Positions 50,352-60,400 of a DNA stretch of 64,000 bases are shown piece after piece. How positions within the stretch are numbered: position 1 is the stretch's first letter; every line of letters starts with the position of its first letter. Made by a program: the position numbers and the translations under genes. The stretch is from Puffinus mauretanicus (Eukaryota > Chordata > Aves > Procellariiformes > Procellariidae). The DNA lies in the NCBI GenBank assembly GCA_023333565.1, contig JAJKFH010001094.1, positions 620,001-684,000 of the forward strand, read 5' to 3'. The notes under the pieces are model-generated. The model worked only from the letters and a program-made list of their open reading frames with translations. It ran no database searches and was not told the DNA's origin.

Positions 50352-50536
50352 TGGTGGGTTAGCCTTGGCTAACAGTCAAACTCCCACCCAGCTGCTCACT
50401 CTCCACCTCACACCCCCAATGGGATGGGGCAGAAAATAGGAAAAAACCAGGACAAGTAAGCTCATGTGTTGAGATAAAGACAGGGAGATCACTTTGCAAT
50501 TACTGTCATGTGCAAAACAGATTCAACTTGGGGTAA
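50352..50536 (-). mobile_element. Old avian ERV LTR, left part (split by a CR1)
   Basis: Reading the minus strand, this is the 3' end of an LTR whose last 130 bases or so resemble those of the LTR at 9098-9670 (GTTGAGATAAAGACAG and GGGATGGGG on the plus strand; compare the complement there). The segment continues with sequence I recall from a longer variant of the same bird LTR group. It stops where the plus-strand CR1 begins near 50537. It is clearly more diverged than the 9.1 kb LTR. Confidence 0.72.
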
Positions 50537-51008
50537 GAAAGGGAAAATGGGCACAAAAATGGTCAGAGGCCTGAGAGACACCTCTCCAACGAATAAAGGC
50601 TGAGAGAATTGGAGTGTTGAGCCTGGAGAAGAGAAGGCTCCAGGGACACCTTATTGCAGCCTTTCAATATATAAAGGGGGCTTATAAGAAAGATGGAGAA
50701 CGGCTTTTTACCAGGGCCTGTAGTGACAGGACAAGGGGCAAAAGTTTTAAACTAAAAAAGGGTAGATTTAGACTGGGTATAAGGAAGAAATTTTTTATGA
50801 TGAGTGTGGTGAGACACTGGAACATGTTGCCCAGAGAAGTTGTGGATGCCGCATCTCTGGAGGTGTTCAAGGTCAGTTTGGATGGGGCTTTGAGCAACCT
50901 GATCTAGTGAAAGATGTCCCTGCCCATGGCACAGAAGATGAACTAGATGATCTTTAAAGATCCCTTCCAACCCAAACCGTTCTGTGATTCTATGATTCTA
51001 TGATTCTA
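50537..51008 (+). mobile_element. CR1 LINE, 5'-truncated, nested inside an LTR
   Basis: The element starts near AGGGAAAATGGGCACAAAAA and ends with GTGATTCTATGATTCTATGA plus one more unit, the octamer CR1 tail. It covers the last 130 codons or so of ORF2 and the 3' UTR (TTAAAGATCCCTTCCAACCC). Flanking DNA on both sides belongs to one minus-strand LTR, so this CR1 is the later insertion. Confidence 0.9.
50614..50907 (+). pseudogene. CR1 ORF2 C-terminal fragment, frame open
   Basis: A 97-codon stretch reads SLEKRRLQGHLIAAFQYIKG, then SDRTRG, then [18 protein letters not shown] and ends at the normal CR1 stop. This is the extreme C-terminus of ORF2, lacking all RT catalytic motifs. The ATG is fortuitous. 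The frame is uninterrupted, unlike the other copies, but nothing functional can remain in so short a piece. Confidence 0.85.
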
Positions 51009-51650
51009 AATTAAAATTTGTTGCCAGTTAAAATAGATATTTAATTACTGATTTAGGTAGTGAGAAACAAGGAGACGGGCATTAAACCAACACCTTTCTT
51101 GCCCTCTTTCCCAGGCTCAACTTTACTCCTCCACTTCAAACTCTTCCCCTCACCCTGAGTGGCATGGAGGAGTTTCTCTCTGCTGCGTCTTCCTTGTCAC
51201 ACTTTTCCTCTGCTCCAGCTTGCGTCCTCCCCAGGCTGCAGTGGTGGATATCTGCTCCGGCACCATGGAGCACCTCCTCCCCCTCCTTCTCTGACGTTGG
51301 TGTTCCCTTTGTTGTTGCTCACTTTTTTTGTTCCCTCCTCCTCTCTGTGACATTTTTTGCCCTTTCCTAAATACACTTTCACAGAGGTGCCACCAGCTTT
51401 GCTGAGGGGCTCACTGGGTCCTGATGGGGTCCATTTGGAGCTGGCTGGAACCAGCTGTGTCCAGCATGGGGGCAACCCCAGCCTCTGCTCACAGAGGCCA
51501 CTCCTGCATCCCCACCCCTCACTATCAAAACCTTGTCATCCTCACCCAATACACCACCAGAACAAGCCTCTGAGCCATCTGGTTTTTATAGCAGCACCAT
51601 ACAGGCTGCTATGAAGAAAATTAACTCCATCCCAGCTAGACCCAGTACAG
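51009..51650 (-). mobile_element. Old avian ERV LTR, right part (continuation after the CR1)
   Basis: Sequence resumes after the CR1 with LTR-type text on the minus strand and ends at 51650 in the complement of the 9.1 kb LTR start (GAAGAAAATTAACTCCATCC near 51614, CAGTACA at the end). Between are stretches I recall from the long LTR variant, such as GGATATCTGCTCCGGC and CACAGAGGTGCCACCAGC. Together with 50352-50536 this makes one LTR of about 830 bases, interrupted by 470 bases of CR1. No internal retroviral genes are seen. The middle part is assigned from memory and is less certain than the ends. Confidence 0.7.
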
Positions 51651-54600
51651 ACTTTCATATAAGCAAAGCAGTTTTCCTGCTTGGCCCTACCAAAAGTAAC
51701 TTTTGAAGGTATCTGCAGAACATCTTAGTAACAGATGCAGATACCTATGGAGGTTAGAAATCTCCAAGATTAGGAAGGAATTGGCAGGGAGAGGGAAGAG
51801 AGATGAACCCACTCCTGCAGTTTGGGAACTGGGCACCAAAATTCGGCCTTGGTCCTTTCTGGGTCTTGGTCCTACATCACTCTGTAGATGGAGTGCTTAG
51901 TCATTAGTGGATGTTTGTATAAATGCAATAAAACATCAGACAGTGGCATTTGCTAGCCCAGCAAAGGTCAGAGCAGAGGTTCTTGCAGATAAGGCTCAAA
52001 AATGGTGGCAGAACTGAGGGGGGAAAATAGATGAGTTTTGCTCAGCCTCATTTGCTGCATGCTGCAATGGTGGAAGGAACAAGAACGCCCACCTAAAACC
52101 CCTGGTCCTCCCCAGGGCCTCTGCACTGGCAGGCTGCACTGCAGGAGCAGAAGGTTTTGGTACAACATTTGAGCTACAGATGGGCTGTGCCTGCGTTACA
52201 TGCGTAACCCTGATGTCCTATGGAAACGTCTGCTTGTTACAGTCCGTTCTGGCTTCTTTCTAGGAGCTTGGAAAGCTTTGCAGCTATTAGTAAAACAAGT
52301 TCCCTGGAGAGGAAGGATGTGAATGTGCAAAAGTCTAACTAAAAATGAAATCTAATTCTTCTTTGCGGGTGAAATGGAAAGCTATTACTTTCTGTGCTCC
52401 TGGAGGATGCATTTCTGAAAAGAAGATAATTTTCTGAATTGTCTTAAAGGCTTGCAAATAAATTGCTCGGTTTCAGGTTTTATTATAGTCCTGAGGTTCA
52501 GTAGGAAGTTGCTAAAACATTTGAGCAATGCTGATTAAACATTTGAGTGAACCTAGTGGAATTCAGATTCCAAATGAAATTCACGTAAATATTACTCTCA
52601 CTCAGGTTTCACAAAACAAGCAAAATAAGGGCATTGGCTTTGGCTTTGACATTATGGACTGTATTCAGAGGGAATGAATGCTGCTAGATCTAGACAATGA
52701 AGAGAACAAGTGATTTGCTGAGCCTATTGCGGGGCTGAGTGGAAACCCTTCTAGATAATACTCAGCACAGGAATACAGGTGCGATCGAGGCTGTCTCATA
52801 TGGCCCTTCCCACTTGGTTCCCTTTAGAGGAACGCCACACATAAGGTGAAGGAAAGGATAAGCAGGCCATTACGAAACAAGAACAAAGAAAAGTCTTGCT
52901 CAGCATGTGGACAAACAACCATACCCCCAAGCTGTAATCTAGTTCTTCTCATCAGTGGATCTTTTCTTGCAAACATGATCACCCACTGTCCTATTTTGCA
53001 GACAAGGAAATAGAGTTACAAAGGTTACATTAGTTACAGAAGGACCTTCACCGCTGCCCAGCATTGCAAGGGCAAAGCCAGGAGTATTAGCGTTCAGTGA
53101 TCTGTTGACAGGGCCTAACTCTGCATTCATTGGTTGGTAACAGTCTCCATAATTTCCAGCTGTTAGAGCCTAAGGCTGGTGGCTTACTACTGAAAATTTC
53201 AGACTTATGCCTCCTAGTGAGCCACTGGGTTTTGGTACAGGTTGTGAACTACGGATGTCATGTCTGGTTTATTTGCAAGACCTGTCACCTGAGATTTGCT
53301 ATTAACTCCCCACATTGCAGACATATAAACCCAACTCCTGCCAAGTATTACCTGGTATACCAGAGCTTAGTGCATGAGCTTCTGACTTCGGTAGCTGGTT
53401 TCAAAGCATTGCAAGTCTGAAGCACTACATTATTTTTTTAACCCTATACTTCTATTGCACCATTTATACTTAGGTTCTAAAAATAACAATAGAAAACAGT
53501 AACCACTTGCTGCTAGTCAGTAACTACAGTTGTAATGAGTACAAACCACAGAATTTACAGAGGATATGTCTGACCAAAAAGTACTTCTCATTTCTATTTC
53601 TGTGGGGAAAAAGCCTTGCAGACTTGCATGAAGGAAAATTATCAGAAATAACTGCCTTTTTTTTGGTATTCTGAGAGAGGCAGATATTCACATCTTTGAT
53701 TAAGTTCATTCATCCTAGCTTTATTCTAACTGTCAGTGCCAGAGCTCGGAGAAGTGTCAAATGTGCAGAAGTTCCCACTGGGCACAACTTCTGCTGCATT
53801 TAACTCTGGTACCAAATAGCATTGGGGAAAAAAAAAAAAGCCAAAACAGGCTCAGCCTGTCAACTTGCCCCAGAAGTCTCAGCACAAAGGGGAGAGCCAT
53901 TCATCCAAGTGTAGTTGTCTACCTGATTTCAGGGTGTGCTTCACTTCACTAAGAACTAAAGATCTTTTAGATGCCTAAAATAGGACATCTGAATCATGTG
54001 ACTTTTGCCCTAGACTATGGGCTAGAGACCTGGACAACGAGCACAGATAAATCCCAACAGGCAATGGCTGTTTCAACCTCCCCTTCAGGGCATCACTTTT
54101 TGGCCGCACTATCAGCTTGCATAAATCCCAAAATGACATTACTGTTGGCCCAAAGAAGACCCTTTTGCCAGTGCCTCTGTGCTGCAGATGGCTCTTCCCC
54201 ATTTGTCCTAAATGCCAGGAGGTCCCTCAGCTCCAGGTCTTACAGTCAGCACCCCCATCACCTGCCCTTTCCCCACAGAGGTACCTGGCTCCAGACCTCC
54301 AGCCTCCCTGCCTGTATCTGTACTGCTAAATAACAGGACCCAGATTGAGGCCAGGTGACCCACAATGGGTCACATCCACACTGCATAGAATTGGCCCTGC
54401 ATGTCCTCTGGGGCCCATGTAATGCTGTGTGGCCTTAAGACATTATTGGGACAGGGGATGGTGTTTAATGCAAAATGCCTGAAATCATGGGACTTAAACA
54501 CATTGTGTGATTTCAGCAGAGTGATAATTTTATAGCAAGTGCATGTGATATGGCACATGCGCATGCATGCGGCATGGCATAAGGGCATACGGGAGTGTTT

Positions 54601-55345
54601 GAGGAAGCAAGGCTTGCTGGAGTGTGTCAGGAGACTGAGGAGGGAGTCAGAAGCTACACAGTGTCTTCCATCCTGCCTGTAAGGGATGGTCTCTGGAGCA
54701 TCATCTTCCCCTAGCCACACAGACTGCCAGCTGGCATAGCCCAGCCACGGCAGGGGGTAATCTGCCAACTAAGTGATATGGATAATTACTGTCCAGTGCT
54801 TAAGCTCACTACTGGATGTTGTTTTATTTAGCTATATGGACACAGAGTCTTATACCCAAACACTTTCCCGGAAAAGGGCTATATCTCAGCAAGAGAGGGA
54901 CTAGCCCTAAAAGTGCAGATAACCTTGCTACCCCAAGAGCTCAAATCTCATGGATATTTTTGCCCTTACTTTCTCCCTCCCTCAATTTCCTATCAGCAAA
55001 AAGTGGGCAGTAGCAAACCAGGGAGGGGGCAATTGATTCATTGCAGTCCACAGAGCATGAAGAGGGCAATAATCACCAGGAAAAAGCCTGCCCAGAAAAC
55101 ACTAGTTCTGCTTTCACAGGAGACTCAAAGAGCACACAGGAAATACTGCTACAAACCCTACCGTGAATAACAAAAGCAGCCTCCAACACACGAGACTGGG
55201 TCCTGTGCTCTATGTTGCTGTTTTTAACTCCATTACAGATGCACAAAGGGCATGAGGCAGTAACCTGGATTCATCCCACCACACTTCAGACATGTAACTT
55301 GAGTCAAACAAGTTAGGACTTCAGTCCCCCCTGGCTTCTGCTAAA
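51651..55345. other. Intergenic; nothing recognisable
   Basis: Unique-looking sequence with short ORFs on both strands. A GCATGC-rich patch sits at 54547-54575. No gene or repeat assigned. Confidence 0.55.
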
Positions 55346-55480
55346 CATAGAATCATAGAATCATAGAATCATTAAGGTTGGAAAAGACCTCTAAGATCAT
55401 CAAGTCCAACCATCAACTCAACACCACCATGCCTACTAAACCATGTCCCTAAGCACCTCATCTACACGTCTTTTAAATAC

Positions 55481-56294
55481 TTACAGGGATGGTGACTCAA
55501 CGACTTCCCTGGGCAGCCTGTTCCAAGGCCTGACAACCCTTTCAGTAAAGAAATTTCTCCTAATGTCCAATCTAAACCTACCTTGGCGCAACTTGAGGCC
55601 ATTTCCTCTCGTCCTATCGCTTGTTACTTGGGAGAAGAGACCAACACCCACCTCGCTACAACCTCCTTTCAGGTAGTTGTAGAGTGCGATGAGGTCTCCC
55701 CTCAGCCTCCTCTTCTCCAGGCTAAACAGTCCCAGTTCCCTCAGCCGCTCCTCATAGACTTGTGCTCCAGGCCCTTCACCAGCTTTTGCCCTTCTCTGGA
55801 CACGCTCCAGCACCTCCATGTCCTTCTTGTAGTGAGGGGCCCAAAACTGAACACAGTATTCGAGGTGCGGCCTCACCAGTGCCGAGTACAGGGGCACGAT
55901 CACCTCCCTACTCCTGCTGGCCACACTATTCCTGATACAGGCCAGGATGCCATTGGCCTTCTTGGCCACCTGGGCACACTGCCGGCTCATGTTCAGCCGG
56001 CTGTCAACCAGCACCCCCAGGTCCTTTTCCTCTGGGCAGCTTTCCAGCCACTCTTCCCCAAGGCTGTAGCGTTGCCTGGGGTTGTTGTGGCCGAAGTGCA
56101 GGACCCGGCACTTGGCCTTGTTGAACCTCATACAGTTGGCCTCAGCCCATCGATCCAGCCTGTCCAGGTCCCTCTGCAGAGCCTTCCTACCCTCCAGCAG
56201 ATCAACACTCTCGCCCAGCTTGGTGTCATCTGCAAACTTACTGAGGGAGCACTTGATCCCCTCATCCAGATCATTGATAAAGATATTGAACAAT
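55481..56294 (-). pseudogene. CR1 ORF2 reverse transcriptase remnant (copy 5)
   Basis: This is RT from [13 protein letters not shown] to the C-terminus. The catalytic FADD box is intact ([10 protein letters not shown]), unlike copy 1, but everything upstream in the RT is deleted. Within [18 protein letters not shown] the reading frame leaves and re-enters the expected CR1 frame, consistent with two compensating small indels. A GAA-to-TAA change creates a stop at 55483-55481, about 15 codons before the normal end. At the 5' side the frame reads across the deletion junction into ORF2 start sequence in the wrong frame. Confidence 0.88.
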
Positions 56295-56295
56295 G

Positions 56296-56400
56296 GCTTC
56301 CAGCTCCTCCTGTTTGCCACCCATGCTGCGTGCATTGGTGTAGATGCACTTGAGCTGGGCTACCGATTTCTCCCCCAACATTGGCAAGCCACCCCTAGGC
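56296..56400 (-). pseudogene. CR1 ORF2 start (endonuclease N-terminus) remnant
   Basis: Minus-strand translation gives [19 protein letters not shown], the opening of the CR1 apurinic-type endonuclease domain. It then ends abruptly and the RT C-terminal half begins. It lies just downstream of the ORF1 stop, as expected for the ORF1-ORF2 order. Only about 20-30 codons remain, so no catalytic residues are kept. Confidence 0.8.
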
Positions 56401-56443
56401 TCTTCTCTAGTGAGCCTGGTTTTATCCCCTTCCCCCTTCGAAC

Positions 56444-57360
56444 TTAGTTTAAAGCCCTCTTGATGAGCCCCGCCAACTCATACGTGAGAATCCTTTTCCC
56501 CCTGTGAGACAGCTGAACTCCATCTGTCACCAGCAGGCCCGGAGCCGTGTAAACCTCCCCATGATCAAAGAAGCCAGAATTCTGCCGATGGCACCAGCCC
56601 CTAAGCCACGTGTTGATCCAATGAGTTTTCCTGTTCCCTTCAGTATTCCTCCCTGCCACTAAAGGGATCGAGGAAAACACTACCTGTGCTCCCGATCCTC
56701 CCACCAGTCGCCCCAGTGCCCTGAAGTCCCTTTTGATCACTTCGGGACTTCCCTCTGCAACCTCCTCGCTGCCAGCCTGTATAACCAGTAGTGGGTAGTG
56801 ATCGGAGGGCTGTATGAGACTAGGGAGCTTCCTAGTAATGTCCTTCACCCAGGCCCCAGGGAAGCAGCAGACTTCCCTGTGGGATGGGTCTGGCCGGCAT
56901 ATTGGGCCCTCCATCCCCCTCAGAAAAGAGTCACCTACAACAATTACCCTCCTTTTTTAATTAGCGGAGGCAGTTGTAATGCGTGGGGCTGACTGACTCG
57001 CTCTGTGCAACCCCCTGGATGGACCTTCATCTTCATCCTCATTTGTCTGGCCCACAAGTTCCAGGGCCCCACATCTGTTGTGTAAAGGCAACTGGGAAGG
57101 TTGAGGTGAGGGAGGCCAGGCGGGGATTTGCCTGGCGCCCCGAGCAGGGACCTGTGTCCATTCCCCCCCGTCTTCTAGGTCCCCTCCTTCTGCCTTTTGG
57201 CAAGAGGGCAGGGGATGCTCCGCTTCTTGCGGAGCCTCCATCTGCTGCCCTTGCCTCAGGGATGGTAGGGTGTGGATCCACCAATCTATCCCCCTCTCAC
57301 ACTCCTGATACTCCTTAACCTCCCCACCTCCTCTTTCAGCTCTGCCACCAGGCTGAGCAG
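56444..57360 (-). pseudogene. CR1 ORF1 remnant with esterase-like (SGNH-type) domain
   Basis: ORF1 of CR1 encodes an RNA-binding partner of the RT, and many vertebrate CR1 ORF1 proteins carry an esterase domain. Seen on the minus strand: a leucine-rich, charged segment (DDLLSLVAELKEEVGRLRSI, about 57370-57305); a Pro/Ser-rich linker (57241-56960); VVGDSFLRG near 56935-56909, fitting the GDS block; SSIPLV; FFDHGEVYTAPGLL; and DGVQLSHRGKRILTYELAGL, fitting the last catalytic block (D...H). It ends at the normal stop at 56444. Two lesions are visible: a one-base deletion near 57301 and an in-frame TAA at 56957-56959 just before the GDS block. Confidence 0.82.
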
Positions 57361-57455
57361 ATCATCCACCTGGTCACATCACAGGCGTTGTCTCTGTTGC
57401 CCTCCTGTAATGGAGAGAAACGAGGCACAACTTTGTGAGATCCACCTAAAACCTC

Positions 57456-60400
57456 AATTAGGTTAGTTATCTACAGTGGAGAAGGATGAATCTAGAAGTG
57501 AAGGGTTGATTTTGCAATTGAAATTATCTTTTCAGATTGTTTTTCTGAGAAGGGTCATAGCTGAATGATGCAGAGCCAGCAGCATGCTGTACATGAATGT
57601 GCCAGTGTATATGGCCCTACAAAGGAAACAGGCAGCAGAGAAGCTATTTTAAAAAAAAAAAAAGAAACTGATTAGATTTTTTCCAGGCAAAATGTAAAAG
57701 GTGATCAGAGAAAAGCAAGTGAAAGTTTCTTACACAATCCCATTTTCCATAATATGAAAAACTATTAGCAATTGCAGGCAAGGAAAGCATTTACAAAACC
57801 CAACACTGTCTCTGTGATTAAAAAAAAAGAAGTTACTGAATAGCATTTGCAGAAAGTTTTGAGCTGTCCTTTACTTAAGAACAGGCCCACCTCAAAGCAG
57901 AGCTAAGTAGGTTGCTCTGTTGCAGGTCATCACAGATTTCTTCACCTGGTGTTGCTTATAAAAAGACCAAAAGAGGGTATTGGTATTAACAGTGAATAAT
58001 ATATGTGGATGTTCCTTGTCATCTTTTTGATACTGTTCTTACAAAAAGGTTTCTAGAAAACAACAGAAATCTTTTCAGAGGCCATCTCCACTGAACTGGG
58101 GCACTGAGTAGCTAATGGCTGTGAGAACAATCAGTGAGGCAGAGCAGCGTTTTGGGTGCGATGGCTTTTTAGGTTTTTCTTTTTCTCTGAATGCTCTCAA
58201 CAGATTTGTGATGGATTAAAGAAATGATTTACAACAAGATGATGGGGGAAGAAGAATAAAACAATTACTTTAATTATAAATAATTCATCATTTGTTAGGA
58301 AAAATATCAAGCTACTAAATTTGTTTCAGAATATATGGAAATGTCTTCAGGGTGTCTGTTAGAGGATCTGCTCATCTATTCAAAGATTAGCTGCAGAAAA
58401 TGTCCTTGTTTGAGATCAGCGATGCAAGACCTTCATCACCAGTGACGTCACAACTCAACAAAGACACCATATGGTGTTTCTAGACACCATAAGCTAAATG
58501 TGTCCTTTCACTCTAAGTCACATACTTGATGAAAATACAAACATTAATATAAATTCCTCACTAAAGAGAGAAGCTGACCTCATGGCTCTCTTACTGAGTT
58601 CCTCTACACTGGATCCTGGCTGTCAAAACAGTACCTGTGCACAGCTCCAGGAACACAAAGAAGCCGTAAACCTGTTCCAAGAAGCACGTACACATTGTCT
58701 CTGCATGGAGAAATCTTCAGGTAGTATTGAGAAGGCAAGATAAACTCTGCGTGCTGTTAATGCCCAGGGTACACGGCCTGTAGGGAGAAAGTGCTTGCAG
58801 AAGGGCCCTGGGGAGATCTAACCAGCGTAAGCATGCTGCTGTGAGTGATCATGAGCCAGGCCAAGTCAGAGCAGCGCAGAGGCTGCTTTAACACTTGCTA
58901 GGAGAACATCAACACCCTGGGAATCACAAAAGCTGTGCTGGGTCCTCTTTATGCATGTTAGATTCCTCTGATGCCCGGGCCTTAGGTTTCCATCCTCCTA
59001 GGCAGCCTGCTTTCTAACCTTTAGAGATACAGCACTTGCAGCGCTAGCTGTATACAGCACAGGAGAGATGCTTTGGTAACATGCAAATCTGCCACATGCC
59101 AGGAACTACCGAGACAAAAATATTCGGTGAAAAACCAGCAACCTTCAGAAATGCTGGAGGAAGGTCATTTGCAGCATGACTGCAATCTACGTTCTGTCTG
59201 ATTTGAGGCCTCAGCCCAGCTGCAGTGCTGAGTGCAAAGACTGAGGCTGGCCAGAAATTTTATTTCAAAACTTTTTTTCAACAGACAGTATACGATTTAT
59301 ATGAAAGATTTATATGATCTGAAGAGAAACTAGAGCATGTTTCAGCCAAATTATTTTCTGAGCTCTTTTTAAAAAAATTTTTTTTTTTTGGAAACCCAAA
59401 ACATAGATAAACTTGGCTAAGGTGAAAAACTGACGGTTTCCTGGATTTCAGCAGCTGAGAAGGAAAAAAACCCACTGATTTTCATGAATTTTATTTTTTA
59501 ATTAGCATTTTCCATAGAGGAAAAAGAAATTCTCACCATGTCTAAGTTGGCATTCATTTACCCAGCAGCCTTCTGGTCCTGTCTCCCTACTATAGCCCCT
59601 CGTTCTCTTCTCCTTCCACAGCTAAGATTGTCACATAAACTTGCAGAGAGTGGAGACCAGTAAGAGACTTAAGTGGGGGCTTTCCTCTGAGAAGACATGT
59701 GTGACCAAAAGTAATACTGAAAATAGCAATAACAATGGGAAAAGAAAGAAAAGTACTTGCTTCGGTCCACATTTCTTACATGCCTCTCTGTTACTAACAG
59801 TCACCACGCTAAACTTTCCTAGGTCATGTATCTATTTGCAACTAGAAATATTGCAGCTCCCCAGGTTCCTGGTGCATACATGTAACTTCCATTTCTGTAA
59901 TTACCATTTTAGGGATCTGTGAAGGCATTCTGGCACAACTTCATCTCTCGAAAGTGTAAGTACAAGGAACTTCAAGTTTTTTTCAAGGATTCAAACAGTG
60001 AAAGCTATATGAAACAGGAAGGATTTAAAAATATGCAGCAGTTTAAAATATGCAGAAAGTTTAAAAGTGCCAATGGGGCTAAATATCGTTCAGATGACAA
60101 AACACATGTAGAGCAACTTACATAGTTTGGAAAACTACACTCTGATTTTGGAAGAGCAATATAATAAAATACAACATGACCTTTTTACCTATGTTTCACG
60201 TGGACGAACAAGCAGGTAGTTATAAAACATCACACAAATCTCATGGTCTTTCAAGTGGTCAGTCTTTCTTTCAGCACCATCTGCAGTATCACATCCTGAC
60301 TGAGGTTAGGTCCCCAAGGGCATGCCCTTCCTTGCCCTTTCTTCAGTAAAGCATCTTCTACCTGATACCAAACTGTAAAAGAAAAAGTGAACATTTTCTC

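Larger units (their letters stand above)
55346..57455 (-). mobile_element. CR1 LINE with internal deletion, retaining ORF1 (copy 5)
   Basis: The minus-strand element ends in octamer CR1 units (CATAGAATCATAGAATCATA on the plus strand at 55346). In element order it contains ORF1 with a coiled-coil-like start and an esterase-like domain (about 57360-56444), the first codons of ORF2 ([18 protein letters not shown], about 56345-56296), a junction near 56288-56295, and then the RT from FNIFINDL to the 3' UTR. Most of the endonuclease and the N-terminal RT are missing. The 5' boundary fades near 57455. It is closely similar to copy 1 where they overlap. Confidence 0.92.

Noticed and set aside
55346..55372. 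Short tandem repeats that could suggest a CRISPR or satellite array
   Set aside because: They are the normal 3' terminal octamer units of CR1, only a few copies long, with no spacers.
55583..56353. 256-codon plus-strand ORF
   Set aside because: It is the antisense shadow of the CR1 reverse transcriptase remnant; the same holds for the plus-strand ORF at 30250-30729.
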